This document shows positions 12,985-22,996 of a stretch of DNA of 64,000 nucleotides, piece by piece (position 1 is the first letter of the stretch; every line of letters begins with the position of its first letter). Source of the DNA: Linepithema humile. Lineage: Eukaryota; Arthropoda; Insecta; Hymenoptera; Formicidae. The notes beneath the pieces were generated by a model that saw only the letters and a list, made by a program, of their open reading frames with translations, had not been told where the DNA came from and made no database searches. Location of the stretch: NCBI RefSeq assembly GCF_040581485.1, contig NC_090130.1:4650001-4714000 (forward strand), read 5' to 3'. Made by a program: the position numbers and the translations under genes.

Positions 12985-13125
12985 ATGGCGGAAGAAATAA
13001 CGGTGGATGAAATTATTATAAATATCGTTCAGGACAATAAGTGCATTTATTTACCCACCATCTTCGAGAGATTTTACGTTTCTCCTTTAAAATTCTTCGT
13101 ATTTTTTGAATTTGTGTGTAACTGA
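12985..13125 (+). pseudogene. Truncated ORF resembling the N-terminus of a MADF-domain protein inside the Harbinger-like element
   Basis: An ATG in good context (ACAACAATGG) opens a 46-codon frame beginning MAEEITVDEIIINIVQDN and continuing KCIYLPTIFERF. The spacing of hydrophobic residues followed by a C/L-Y pair resembles the first helix of MADF (Myb/SANT-like) domains, which Harbinger-type elements carry as a second protein. The frame then runs into AT-rich sequence (Phe-rich tail) and ends, so the domain is incomplete and probably non-functional. The frame also extends upstream without an ATG to 12922. The MADF call is by eye; a chance ORF remains possible. Confidence 0.35.
13046..13051 (-). 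promoter_or_regulatory. Candidate fz2 poly(A) signal inside the transposon
   Basis: TTTATT on plus is AATAAA on minus, the first canonical hexamer I find downstream of the fz2 stop. It falls within the Harbinger-like element. If used, the fz2 3' UTR would be about 1 kb and end in transposon-derived sequence. The next hexamer is at 12429-12424. Confidence 0.25.
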
Positions 13126-13336
13126 TAAACAAATTATGATAAATTGCGACCAATTCTGTAATATCCATTTTATCCACAACTTATATTTACAACTTTAACC
13201 TCTAAGATCTTCTAAGATTGATTTATCACCGTAACGACACACAATTTGATTGTAGATTAGTATGTTGAGCAAACAGCTGCGACATACGACTAGCGACATC
13301 CGACAAGCATCTTCCGACTTGATTGTAGACGAGGCC

Positions 13337-13794
13337 TAAAAGCGGGCCTTACGAGCGCCGCTTTTACGAAAGAATGTAAGAAAGATTAGAGAAAGAGATA
13401 GATAGATATGGATAGACGAAGAAACCTATCGACACCGCACGTTCTCGCGTGCGCGCACGCTCGCGAAGTCTTTCTTTTAAATCACAATCTCACTACACCG
13501 CGGCACTCGAGCGATCCTCCCTGCCGATGATCACCGATCACCGTACACCAAGGAATCGTCTTTTTGCAACGTACCTTTTCACAAGAATCCACCAACGTTT
13601 GTCATCGACAATACACCAACAAGACACTCGGAAAACTGTCAATGATCCAAGTGGCAGAGAAGACACCTCGAGATTGCCGCGGCAGAAGACACGTACAGGC
13701 TAATACGTATATTGGGTAATCGTGAAGCACCGCGGCCACTCGTCGTCCATCCGTGAGCCGCCGTGGGTCGTCCAATCTCCAACCGTGCTGTCTT
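13337..13794. other. fz2 3' flank or UTR
   Basis: Moderate-GC sequence between the Harbinger-like element and the last in-frame TGA of the possible fz2 extension. No AATAAA or ATTAAA was found on the minus strand here. It contains a short GATA-like run (about 13397-13415) and CpG-rich sequence near 13440-13470. No coding region recognised. Confidence 0.4.
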
Positions 13795-14070
13795 TCACAC
13801 CTCGGTGGCCTGCGTGTAGGACGGCGCGATTCCGTGCGCCGGCGTCAGCGGCCCCGTCGTGGACGCGAGCGATCTCCTGGAGTAGATGGTCGCCGCCGAA
13901 TGAGGCGTGTGCGGCGCCGTGTGTGGCGCCGTGTGCGGCGTCGCGTTGTGCCTGCGCGAGGCCGAGGCGAAGGGCTAGATGGGCCCGTAATTGCTGAGGG
14001 CGGAAGGCCGCTCCTGTTGCTGCTCGCCGCAACCAGCGGTATTCATGTCGCCCCCCGCCGACTGGTGACG
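13795..14070 (-). other. fz2: Coding-like in-frame continuation of fz2 beyond its stop codon
   Basis: Read in the fz2 frame, the sequence after the TGA (14073-14071) gives 31 sense codons, a TAG (13977-13975), 59 more sense codons and a TGA (13797-13795). By my count 24 of 31 and 54 of 59 codons end in G or C, while only about 33 of 59 begin with G or C, a periodicity typical of real coding here. The last segment is Ser/Thr/Pro/His-rich and ends ATEV, a class I PDZ-ligand pattern. A 102-nt segment (14076-13975) starting GTATGA and ending CCATCTAG would remove both stops with the frame kept. Readthrough, alternative splicing, or a degraded tail are all possible. Confidence 0.4.
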
Positions 14071-16076
14071 TCATACGTGCGAAAGTGGCGGTTGCTTGAG
14101 TACATGATGATGCAGGTGGTGCTGAGACGCGCTCGCGACACTTCCGGGTGGTAGAAGAGCGCTGCCGGGGCCCGGAGCCGGTGGATACGGCATCCCGACG
14201 CCACGGCCTACGACGCCCTTGATGCCGACGCTGCCTATTCCGCCGCTGACACCCGTCACGCCGGCCACCATGCCGGCGCCGCTCATGTGACCGCCTGGAC
14301 TGCGATCACCGCCGAACAAACGCCTCCACAATCGTCTCCAGGAGTCTACCGTCTTGCTGCTCCAGATCCAGACGCCCGAGGTGATGCCGACCGCGAGAGC
14401 CATAAAGTACTTGAGCATCAAGACGAAGTAGAGAGGTCTTGCGCGCGGCCGGCAGGGACACGCCAGCGAACTGAGCCATTCGTCTCGCAAGGACGATTCG
14501 TAGATGTGACAGGCCAGCACCACGCCGGCCGGCAGTGTGTAAAGAACGCTGAACACGCCGATCCGTATCATTAGTTTCTCCAGTTTGTCCGCCTTGGCGC
14601 CGGGCTGGCGCTTGATGACCGATCGAATTCGGAAAAGACTGACGAAACCGGCCAGCAGGAAACTCGTGCCGAGCAGAAGATAGACGAACAGAGGCGCCAG
14701 GATGAAGTTGCGTACACCTTCGGGCGCGACCGTGCACACTCCGGCCACCGGGTCACCGGCGACGCCGCCCGAAATATACGCCCAAACTGTTTGCACGGTC
14801 GGTGCTACCCAAGCTACCAGATGAAAGTACTGCGAGTACGATGCTATGGCCTCGTTGCCCCATTTCAAGCCGGCGGCGAGGAACCAGGTGAATGCGAGAA
14901 TCACCCACCACACGGACGACGCCATGCCGAAGAAGTAGATCATGAGGAAAACGGTGACGCACGCGCCTGGGCCTTGAGCGCCGGACTTGAGAGCTGGACC
15001 GTCGCAGGCGATCTCCTCGTGGCCGATCATGCTACGCGACAGGTAGCCCACCGCCACGACGAAGTAGCAGACCGAGAGGAAGACGATCGGACGCTCAGGA
15101 TACTTGAAACGTTGGGTGTCGATCAGGAACGTGGTGATGGTTACGAGTGTGCTGGCGGCGCACAGGCCGCTCCACAGTGCCAGCCATATGGCCGCGAAGT
15201 CGCGTTCGTCGTTGGTGAGAAACGCGCCGCGGCACGGCAGGGCACAGTCCGGCACCCCCGCGATCTCCTGGATGATGCTTCGACCGAGGCTTCCCATCGG
15301 CGGCGCCGGCGCCGGTATTACTCCACTTACGGCCATGCTGGCCAGACCACTGTTGACCCCGGTGCTGCTGCTGCTGCCGGTCCCGATGATGCTGCCGCTG
15401 ACGCCGGTTATCGGCGCGCCACCTGCCCCCAGAGGCACGAGGGGCGCTCTGCATCTGCACGCGCAGTCCCTTGTCCTCTCCCCCGGGGGGTGCTGGCAGT
15501 TTTTTTGGTTCTTGCCCGGCTTGCAGCGAGGCGTCAGTGTGGGCTTGCTGGGCCGCGTCGGCCGCGCCGGCAGTCCCGGCGGCGGATTGCTGCTCACCGT
15601 GCCACCGCTGGCACCGGCTCCCGGATGAGTGCTGCTGGTGCGGTTGTCCTGCTCCATGCACAGATTCTCCGGATCTTCGTTGTGATTCGGCAGACGCTCG
15701 CACGCCATTCGTTCCGGCCACGAGAAGCCGTACTGCTGCATCAGAGGCGAGCAGCCCGCGCGCGCTCGCTCGCACACGCTGCGACAGGCCGGCAGCGGTT
15801 TCGTGTACTCCGGGATGCAGATCGGCGTGTACATCGAGCAGAGGAAGAACTTGAGATCCGGCGAACACTTGATCTCCACCAGCGGCCAGAATTGGTGCAC
15901 TTCCAGGCCGGCCTCCTCCTGCGTGTCGTGATTCAACTCGTTCGGCATCGCGGTGAGATTGTAGCCGATACCGCGGCACATTGGGATCGTGATCTCCTCG
16001 CATCGTCCGTTTCCCTTGGGCTTGTCGATGCCGGAATGCGTGCCGTCACCGATGCCACCGCCGATGCCACCGAGCA

Positions 16077-16113
<37 letters not shown>

Positions 16114-16392
16114 CCCGTTGCCATCGGGATTCGAGCTGCTGTCCGACACCACGCCGCTCACCGACGACGATGAGGACGCGGAACCGCCGGACGAAGATGA
16201 GGATGACGAAATGCCCGACCCCGATCCGACGACGCTACCTACCGGACTTATCGCCGATTGTACATGCAATTCCGAATGTACATGCGACAGCATCGTCACG
16301 GACACCAACAACATCAACAGACTCGTCATCGTTCGTGCTGGGAACAGCTTCGTCCGTCGCACCGATCTCATGTTCAAGGACGTTCGACTCAT
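14071..16392 (-). CDS. fz2: Frizzled-2-type Wnt receptor (Fz5/8 class), complete coding exon
   Basis: Seven-transmembrane Wnt receptor of the plasma membrane. It binds Wnt through its extracellular cysteine-rich domain and, with LRP5/6 (Arrow), recruits Dishevelled to stabilise beta-catenin. The start at 16392 yields 773 residues; M8 and M22 are alternatives, and M22 gives the cleanest signal peptide (about 22-40). A Ser/Gly-rich segment (50-118) precedes the CRD, whose ten cysteines are C131, C139, C176, C185, C192, C203, C207, C214, C231 and C245. N-glycosylation motifs lie at N145 and N250. A long linker (246-372) precedes seven membrane segments at about 397-423, 434-454, 476-505, 519-541, 562-589, 608-630 and 653-677. 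The Dishevelled-binding KTxxxW is K680-W685. The tail HHLHHHVLKQPPLSHV closely resembles that of Drosophila Fz2 and ends in a PDZ-ligand pattern. The CDS is uninterrupted by introns. Confidence 0.97.
16084..16110. repeat. (CCG)n / (GGC)n repeat in fz2 encoding poly-Gly
   Basis: Trinucleotide run within the fz2 CDS that encodes the uninterrupted glycines at about residues 95-103, between the signal peptide and the CRD. Length variation here would be in-frame and outside any known functional domain. Confidence 0.85.
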
Positions 16393-16409
16393 AGTTGCGT
16401 AGCTCGCAT
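16389..16409 (-). promoter_or_regulatory. Upstream ORF overlapping the fz2 start codon
   Basis: On the minus strand, an ATG at 16409-16407 opens six codons (MRATQL) and ends with TGA at 16391-16389. That TGA overlaps the first fz2 ATG in the string ATGA. It lies in the same exon, 9 bases after the predicted splice acceptor. Such overlaps permit termination-reinitiation or leaky scanning to M1, M8 or M22. Translation is not proven. Confidence 0.45.
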
Positions 16410-16418
16410 AACTGCCGC

Positions 16419-16420
16419 CT
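16419..16420 (-). other. Predicted 3' splice site just upstream of the fz2 start
   Basis: The minus strand reads CCTTCGCTTTCTGTTGCAG then GCGGCAG. The pyrimidine-rich tract followed by CAG is a good acceptor, placing the first base of the coding exon at 16418, 26 bases before the ATG. It implies at least one 5' UTR exon at higher coordinates, as is usual for genes whose coding sequence sits in one exon. Confidence 0.6.
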
Positions 16421-19400
16421 GCAACAGAAAGCGAAGGATACTTTTATCGTCGACATTTCTATTATATGTACAATGGAATTGCTTATATTGTGGGAAGTAT
16501 AAGAGTGTGGCGCAAATATATTAACAATGATTGTGAGAGCTTCAGTTTCCCACAATTATGACAATAATCAAAATATGACAAAAGTAAAATGTTTTTTATT
16601 TTTTTGTTAAATCTGCAAAAAATAAATATAAAAATTTCAAGAATCAATATACATATATTATGATATTAATAACATATGGTTTTTACATGTGCCATATTTA
16701 ATAATAATTGTCTAACATCAAAAAAAAGCAATATCATTGCTCTTTAACGATTTGTTTTTACGTGCGTATTTTTCATTCGTGTAAAAAATATTTATCAAAG
16801 ATAGAGTATTCATCGCATTACAGAGAGACTATCGGAATGATACTGAAAATACTGAATAGATTTGAGTTTAATCCAGCAAGAGGAGTGCACGTGGCCGGTC
16901 GAATGCGCGAGCGAGTCTCGCTTCGTTTGCAATTCGAACTATCAAAGCACGACGGAGCCGTTTCGGTAACCCGGTCGGGTTCAGTAACTCCGGGGCGAGT
17001 CGCGTCGCGTGTATCCGCTCTTTCGTAAAAGTCCGAGCCGACGATCGATGCCTAAATAGCCGGCTGGCGCGGGATGCGTTCGACCGCTCGCTTTGCTCGT
17101 TCGTTCGCTCGACCTTAACGAGCAAGGGCGTAGCTTTCGAATGTCTCGTACATAAATCAATGTCGGTGGTTCGATCGCTTGCTAGATACTCCGGGTCAAA
17201 ACCGGTACGTCTCTCGCGCAAAGCCGGGCCGATGCGATCGCAGAACCGTGGGATGCCGGCTCGAGAGCATAAATTTACGAATAACAAATAACGGGTGAGG
17301 ATTAAAGTATTATTCGCGGATAAAGGACAACTCTATTTAAATAAAATGTCTTGTTTGTGTATCACAAATGAATATTATATTCGAAATCAAATTTTGCTCA
17401 AAAGAGATAACTAGAATTCCTGAATTTCCTCAAACCACAAATGAATTTTTATTCAAACACAAATTTCATTAAATTTTAATTGAATTCTGTAATATAAATA
17501 ATTCCAACAAATGCAAATATTTAATACGCATTGTTTTATGTTAAAAATAATGAATAAAATATTTCACTTAAATAAGGGGTTAAATAAAAAATTATTTGAA
17601 GAATGCAGTTCTGCTGGAACGCACGCTGAAGATTATCGAAGGAAAGGATACGGTGGGAGCGCGAAAGGGTACAGCGAGGAAGAATGGAGAAACCGGCGAA
17701 AACGATGACGAGGGGGAGAGAGAGAAAGAGAGAAAGAAGAGAAGAAAAAGACAGAAAAAGGGATCGAAGCAGTCATGGATCTTATAATAGTCGAGCCGCG
17801 GAAAACACGTGACCGGAGCGAAATGTTATTATAGGAGGTGGTGTTAGTTTTACCGTTTGTTAACTGCTAGCGCCCTGAGACGTTGCTATTTATAAGACGC
17901 CGTGCCGGCCCGACGTGCATATACTCCGGCGTCGGAATGGGGGAGGAGAAACCGCTACGTGTGTGGCTTGGATCGGCCGATCGCGGCCGTGCGCGCGTAC
18001 GAAATGCATCGGCGAGATGCATCCGCCGCCGCAGCTGCGCGGAAACGATGCCTCTCAATAGAGACGTATGCGCTTTTGATTTTCGCTTCGTTACGGAGTC
18101 CGCTTCGCAATATCGTTAGCCCGTCAACGAGTATACCGCGACGGGCCGCGGCTCGCTATAACGCCGCTCTGTTCGATAATGTTACAGAGAGCGCGTTATT
18201 ATGCACCACGCCGCAGCGATTGCACGGTAATAAATACGCGCGTCGATCGCGCGATCGTTAGCGAACGTCTTTCCCTCTCATCTTCTACTATTCGCAGATT
18301 TCAAGTGAATCTAATCTAATCGTATCTGATTACTCAATCGTGCGAAAGGTTACCAGCTCGTTTTAGCGTATGAAAATTTCGTCCTTCCTCCATTTCATCC
18401 CATCCATTTATTATCCATCCGTTTTTCGTAGAATATTACGTGATAGATGCCGCAAAGACCGCGCGCGCGTGCGCGCGTATGTGTGTGCTGTCGATATGAT
18501 ATATCGAATTTGATCCTGCGGGTTGCTGGTATATCCGCGAGCGATTCGAAGAACTATTATACTATAAAACTTATTCGACGAAACGAATATCCATTAATAT
18601 GTTGCATAAAGTAAAGGTAATACGAGGGAGGCGGGCGGGACGCCGGCAATGAATCACTTTTAAAGCCGCGCTCCCGCTGCCCGGTGTATGCGGGCCGCGC
18701 TGGTCGATGTTGTTTGGGTTACGATACGCTTCTCTTTTATGGAAATTTCGTGCTCTTTTTGCTCTCACCCACGTCTATCCTCGTTCATAACTAGTTTCTG
18801 CGAATAGCACGCGCGCGCCGCGATCCGTTCGCCGTCGACGCGACAGCTAATTAAAAGTTTATACATATTAATATCCCGCAAGTCCTTTTTACGTGCCGTT
18901 TATTTGCATTCGCGTTCGCACGATTGATCGCGCACGAACGAGGACTAGGTCGAATCGTTCGTTTCGCCTCGGCGAGCCAGTCGAGAGAGAAAAAAGGCGT
19001 CGATATGCGCCGAGAGGCGCGCTCCTCGCGCTGAAACGTGATGCGTTTATAGCGCACCGCGACGAACGATTTGTCCGCTGTCAATCCGTCTCTCTTTTTC
19101 GAGAGAGTTTCAATTTACGCCGCAGCGAGGAAGGGCCGTGATATCCGATCATAAAAGGGACAGGCACCGAGGCGTAAGAACGAAAAGCAGCAGCAGAGCG
19201 GCAGCTCGGCGAGATATCGCACGTTTCTTTGCGAACACGCTGCTGCTAAAGGTACGTAAATCAAAATGCGCGGCGAGATTTATGGCGAGGTATGGATGAG
19301 GTATGCGTTATACTCCCTCGTTAGTTGGTAAAACTGATGGCGGCCCGGTGGTGTCGGGTTTTATATCAAATCGCGCGTCACGAGCATTAATCATGAATTC

Positions 19401-21929
19401 ACCGCGCTCACCCCACCCGCCTCCGCAAATTCGCTCGCGGAGCTAAGAAAAACAAGGTAACGAAATACAGTCCGCCGGGATTCGCCCGCTTTCTCTCCGT
19501 GATTTTACATCATCGGCCAAAAGAGTTTTCGCCGTTCGTCGAAATAACTCGGCGGAATGTTTAGCTGCATGCTAACTTCGCGATAAATGTTGGCGCAATT
19601 AACATAAATTGCGCGCGTCGCCGCCGGAATCTTCCCAATTATGCTAATTTTCTGATTTAAGGAGCTATTAAACATTTTGCCGGTGACGGCTATAAAGTTT
19701 CGGCTTGTGGAAGAAGAACATCAGAAACTTTGTAATAATAAAAAAAGTAGTAGTAATTTCATTTCGTTTCCAAATGTAAAATAAGGAGAAAAAATAAATA
19801 AGTTTGATAAGAAAATAATGCACTCGAGCTTACTTGAATTCTTCGAGTGAATTATTTCTTGCAAAATATTTATTCTAATAACAATTAAGCCAGAACGCGT
19901 CAGAGATTGAAACGTCTTCTTCCGTCGAAAATAGCGATGCAGCAGCACAATTCCGATATGAACTCAGCGTTTGACGCACAGAGCGTATACATATACGTTC
20001 GGAAGTTAACTTGGCATAGTTTACGCGCGCAGCAAGCTCCTTCTGGTATCTATCTTCCCCGACCAATCTGGACATCTAAACTTGGCCTTCGAGCGCACTC
20101 TCTCCTCTTCGACGAGTTTATTAACGATGCAACGCGCGGGGCGTGCGAGAGATAGAAAGAGAGAGCCTAAGTCGCGCGAAAGCGCGGATAACCGGAACTA
20201 TTTGTTAGAGCCCCCGGGTGTGATACGTACATTCACGCCCGACAATATGCACTTCGGCCTTTATGCGAGTATAAAGTATGTTCTCACGCCTTTCGGACGC
20301 CACATTCTACCGCAATATACAAAGTGTATCAATTTTATATCAATTTCGTTTTTATATCGCACGCTAAATTAATAAAGACAACGATAACTTTGATTCAGAG
20401 CAGATATAATTTTTGAGTGAATAAAAAAGTTATGAGAATTCGATTAATTAAGATTTAGTAGTTTTCATCGAATGAATCGCAAAATATTATTGCACAAATA
20501 TTTCAAATTATTTACATTTTGTTATGATAATCTAATTAAAAATTTTAAACTCTTGCGTAAATAAACTTTCTTGGAAAAATAAACTGGAGGCAATAAAGCT
20601 GTCAAGGCATCCTGTATATTTAACGTTGAATATAATGCGAAAGTTACGCGTGACGCGCGGTTGTGTACCTTTTTTTTCACGCGGTGCGATTACGAGACAT
20701 TCAACGCAGTCACTTAGGTAAAAAGCGCGGAAGATATTCTCAATATCGCGTGCCTCTGCGGCTGACATACGGTCTCTTTTTCCCTTCCTTTTTCGCATAC
20801 ATGCCACAGCTATGCGAAACCGTGCTGTTACTCGAATCGCGCGATTCCCAGAATACACGCGTAAGATCGGATTTACCAAAGCCTGCGTGCAAAGGCGGCA
20901 CGTTTGCTACCGTATACTAGACGCTGTATCAAATTTTCGTCAAACCTCAAGCGTATTCTTTGATCAATCCGACGTTAACTTTTCCTCTCTGACAGATTTA
21001 GACGAAAACGTAACTATTGAGTTGAACAAAAACGCGTGATTAATTTTAAAAATTGAGGAATTTTTATGAATTAAGCTCGGCGACTGCAAAATAAATAATG
21101 ACATGTCATTTCTCAATTAACTCTAAACGAGCTCTATATCAGCAGAGAATCTTAATTTAAATTTCAGATATTCCGCGATCGAATATCATTAAAATATTAA
21201 TTCGTCCGCGGTTAGCTATTTGTATTTCGTAATTGCGCGGACGCGAGCAGCAAATGCGTTCGCGATCTATCAACTTTCATTTCCTTTATTTTTATCTCAG
21301 CGCCAATCGAGCGCAATAAAGGACTGGTAACAACCGATGATGCATCGCTCGTTCAATCAGGATACGAACGCTCGATAATCGCCACCATCGAGTTACCACC
21401 ATCATGCCGCGTAGCGATATCGAAATACACGCGACGAACATATCATTTGTCTACGATGAAGTTCTACCCGTAATCGTCGCTTGTCGAGTGCACGCGGGGC
21501 GGATCTTGATACGTATATAACTATTTCCTGTCTTGAATTTCCTCTTGCCTTTCTGCACGTTCTGCTCAATGCGAAAGCGGCGGTGAGGCCATTTTCTTCA
21601 CGAACGAGCACGCGCACCGCACTCATCATCACATTCTCAGCAATCATCGCGTTTAATACGGCGGACAGTAATGCGAGAACACGCTTCTTTCGCGCGAGTA
21701 ACATTGGGCGTTGTCGCATCCGGTTCTGCTGTGATACGCGAGACCGACCGGAAGCCGAGACGCATTGGAGCGTTTTGCTCATGTGACTGCTTCGAGAAGT
21801 TACAATTTTTCAAAAGATTGCTAAAATATTATTTGAAATATGTTACGATTACGATGCTTACAATTGTCTATTAAGGGGGAATTCTCGTTCAAAAAAATCG
21901 ATTTGTTCTTTTTTTGCATAAATCAAAAG
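16421..21929. other. Probable fz2 intron or upstream region, no coding exon recognised
   Basis: Alternates AT-rich blocks (16550-16860, 17280-17590, 19700-19880, 20320-20560) with CpG-rich blocks (16880-17270, 17830-18300, 18750-19140). GA-rich sequence lies at 17700-17765 and an alternating CG/TG run at about 18459-18486. A plus-strand 5' splice-like site AAAG|GTACGTAAA at 19251/19252 follows a CAG-rich stretch. None of the short frames resembles a protein family. Confidence 0.4.
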
Positions 21930-22142
21930 TACACGGAAAGAACACTTTTGCTGAAAGATCTAAAAGTTGCGCCAGATATAGATTCAAAAGTAAATTTTGT
22001 TGAACAATCAAAATTTCTTTCATATTGCAACAAAAAGTTTCGAGTACTCTATTGATAAATTTTGATTGATCCAACAAAATTTATTTTCAGTCTGTATCTG
22101 GCACAATTTTTAGATCTTTTAGCAAAAATGTTTTTTCCATGA
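21930..22142. mobile_element. Foldback MITE with long inverted-repeat arms (copy 2 of the CACGGAAAA family)
   Basis: The left arm, 21930-22016, pairs with the right arm, 22057-22142: about 86 bp each, roughly 85% identical when one is reverse-complemented, around a 40-nt loop. The outer end reads TACACGGAAAGAACA on the left and TCATGGAAAAAACA on the reverse-complemented right. Both arms carry CACTTTTGCT/CATTTTTGCT and AAAGATCTAAAA. There is no ORF. A transcript would form a long imperfect hairpin. The TA flank is intact on the left only. Confidence 0.75.
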
Positions 22143-22933
22143 CAAAAATATGCTTCCAAAAGGTCAAATTCGTAAAAATATTCACACAATAGCTCATTTA
22201 CTGAGACGCATCAGAGTCCGAAACGACAAGTGGTTGACGATTGACGGTAGGTCTAGGGTTGGTCTATTGTTCGTTTTGTTTCTTTTGTTTGGGACCTTTG
22301 TAAAATCCTTTGGATTTTGTAAATATATTTTTCTCATATGTATACGCGTGAATGTGGAAAATCCCACGAAGCGTGACACAAAGCCCACTAAAAATCTTTT
22401 CCTTCCAATTTTCGAAATTTAGGCATCACTTTGCAAAATCTTGATTAAATAACAGGCGAAAAAAGTGAGCAAGGAAAATGATGAAATAATAACTCAGAGG
22501 CGTGAAAACTGTAATCACCTTATAATATAAGGTCAATCATATCTTTAGCACACATTATCGCCGCGCTCGTAAATTGTTCGGAGGCCTCCGTAATAAAGTT
22601 ACAACGTCCTGCGAGGCGAATCCCAATTTGATACACAGACTCATAATAATCTCCTGCGGGTTCTAGCAGGCGAGATTGTCTCATGTCGGAACACCTTTTA
22701 TATCTCTATAAAACGACGTAAATGCGCGCATCCACCTCGCGGGTGCGAATATACTGCACGTAGGTGCTATCGCGAGATTGGCGCGGCGAGAGCGAAGCAG
22801 TGAGAGAGGATTCCTCTTGCTCCGACGCGCTTACAAGGCTGCGCACACCTACCACTCGCCGTGCGAGAGCGCGAGTAAACCGCGACCGAGAAGGATCACC
22901 GATCTCGTCACGCCCCTTTCCTCATCGTTCTTC

Positions 22934-22936
<3 letters not shown>
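22143..22936. other. Non-coding spacer
   Basis: AT-rich to about 22500, more GC-rich afterwards. It contains a 12-bp perfect palindrome CGGAGGCCTCCG at 22579-22590. No coding region seen. Confidence 0.4.

Positions 22937-22993
<57 letters not shown>
22937..22993. repeat. (TC)28 microsatellite
   Basis: 57 bases of uninterrupted TC dinucleotides, followed by further TC-rich sequence to about 23010. The poly-Ser/Leu and Arg/Glu frames across it are repeat artefacts. Confidence 0.95.

Positions 22994-22996
<3 letters not shown>

Larger units (their letters stand above)
12823..13336 (+). mobile_element. PIF/Harbinger-like element, internally deleted, with TAA target duplications
   Basis: The left end (12823 on) and the reverse complement of the right end (to 13336) share GCCTC, TCTACAATCA, then GAAGA and TGTCG with a few mismatches over about 40 bp. 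The 3 bp immediately outside are TAA on both sides (12820-12822 and 13337-13339). A 3-bp TAA/TTA duplication, GC-rich tips and an internal ORF resembling the start of a MADF domain are known features of PIF/Harbinger elements. At 514 bp it is far too short for a transposase, so it is a non-autonomous derivative. It lies about 0.7 kb downstream of the fz2 stop, inside its probable 3' UTR or flank. Confidence 0.65.

Noticed and set aside
13700..14074. 124-codon minus-strand frame starting at the fz2 stop
   Set aside because: It is one base out of the fz2 frame and ends many codons in A or T. The fz2 frame carries the coding-type third-position bias.
15095..16003. 302-codon minus-strand frame within fz2, and other overlapping frames at 13722-16402
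   Set aside because: They are shifted-frame shadows of the Frizzled CDS. The fz2 frame alone encodes the complete CRD and membrane segments.
14791..16173. 460-codon plus-strand open frame opposite fz2
   Set aside because: It is the antisense of a GC-rich CDS whose G/C-ending codons make stops rare on the other strand. The product is Arg/Ala-rich with no domain.
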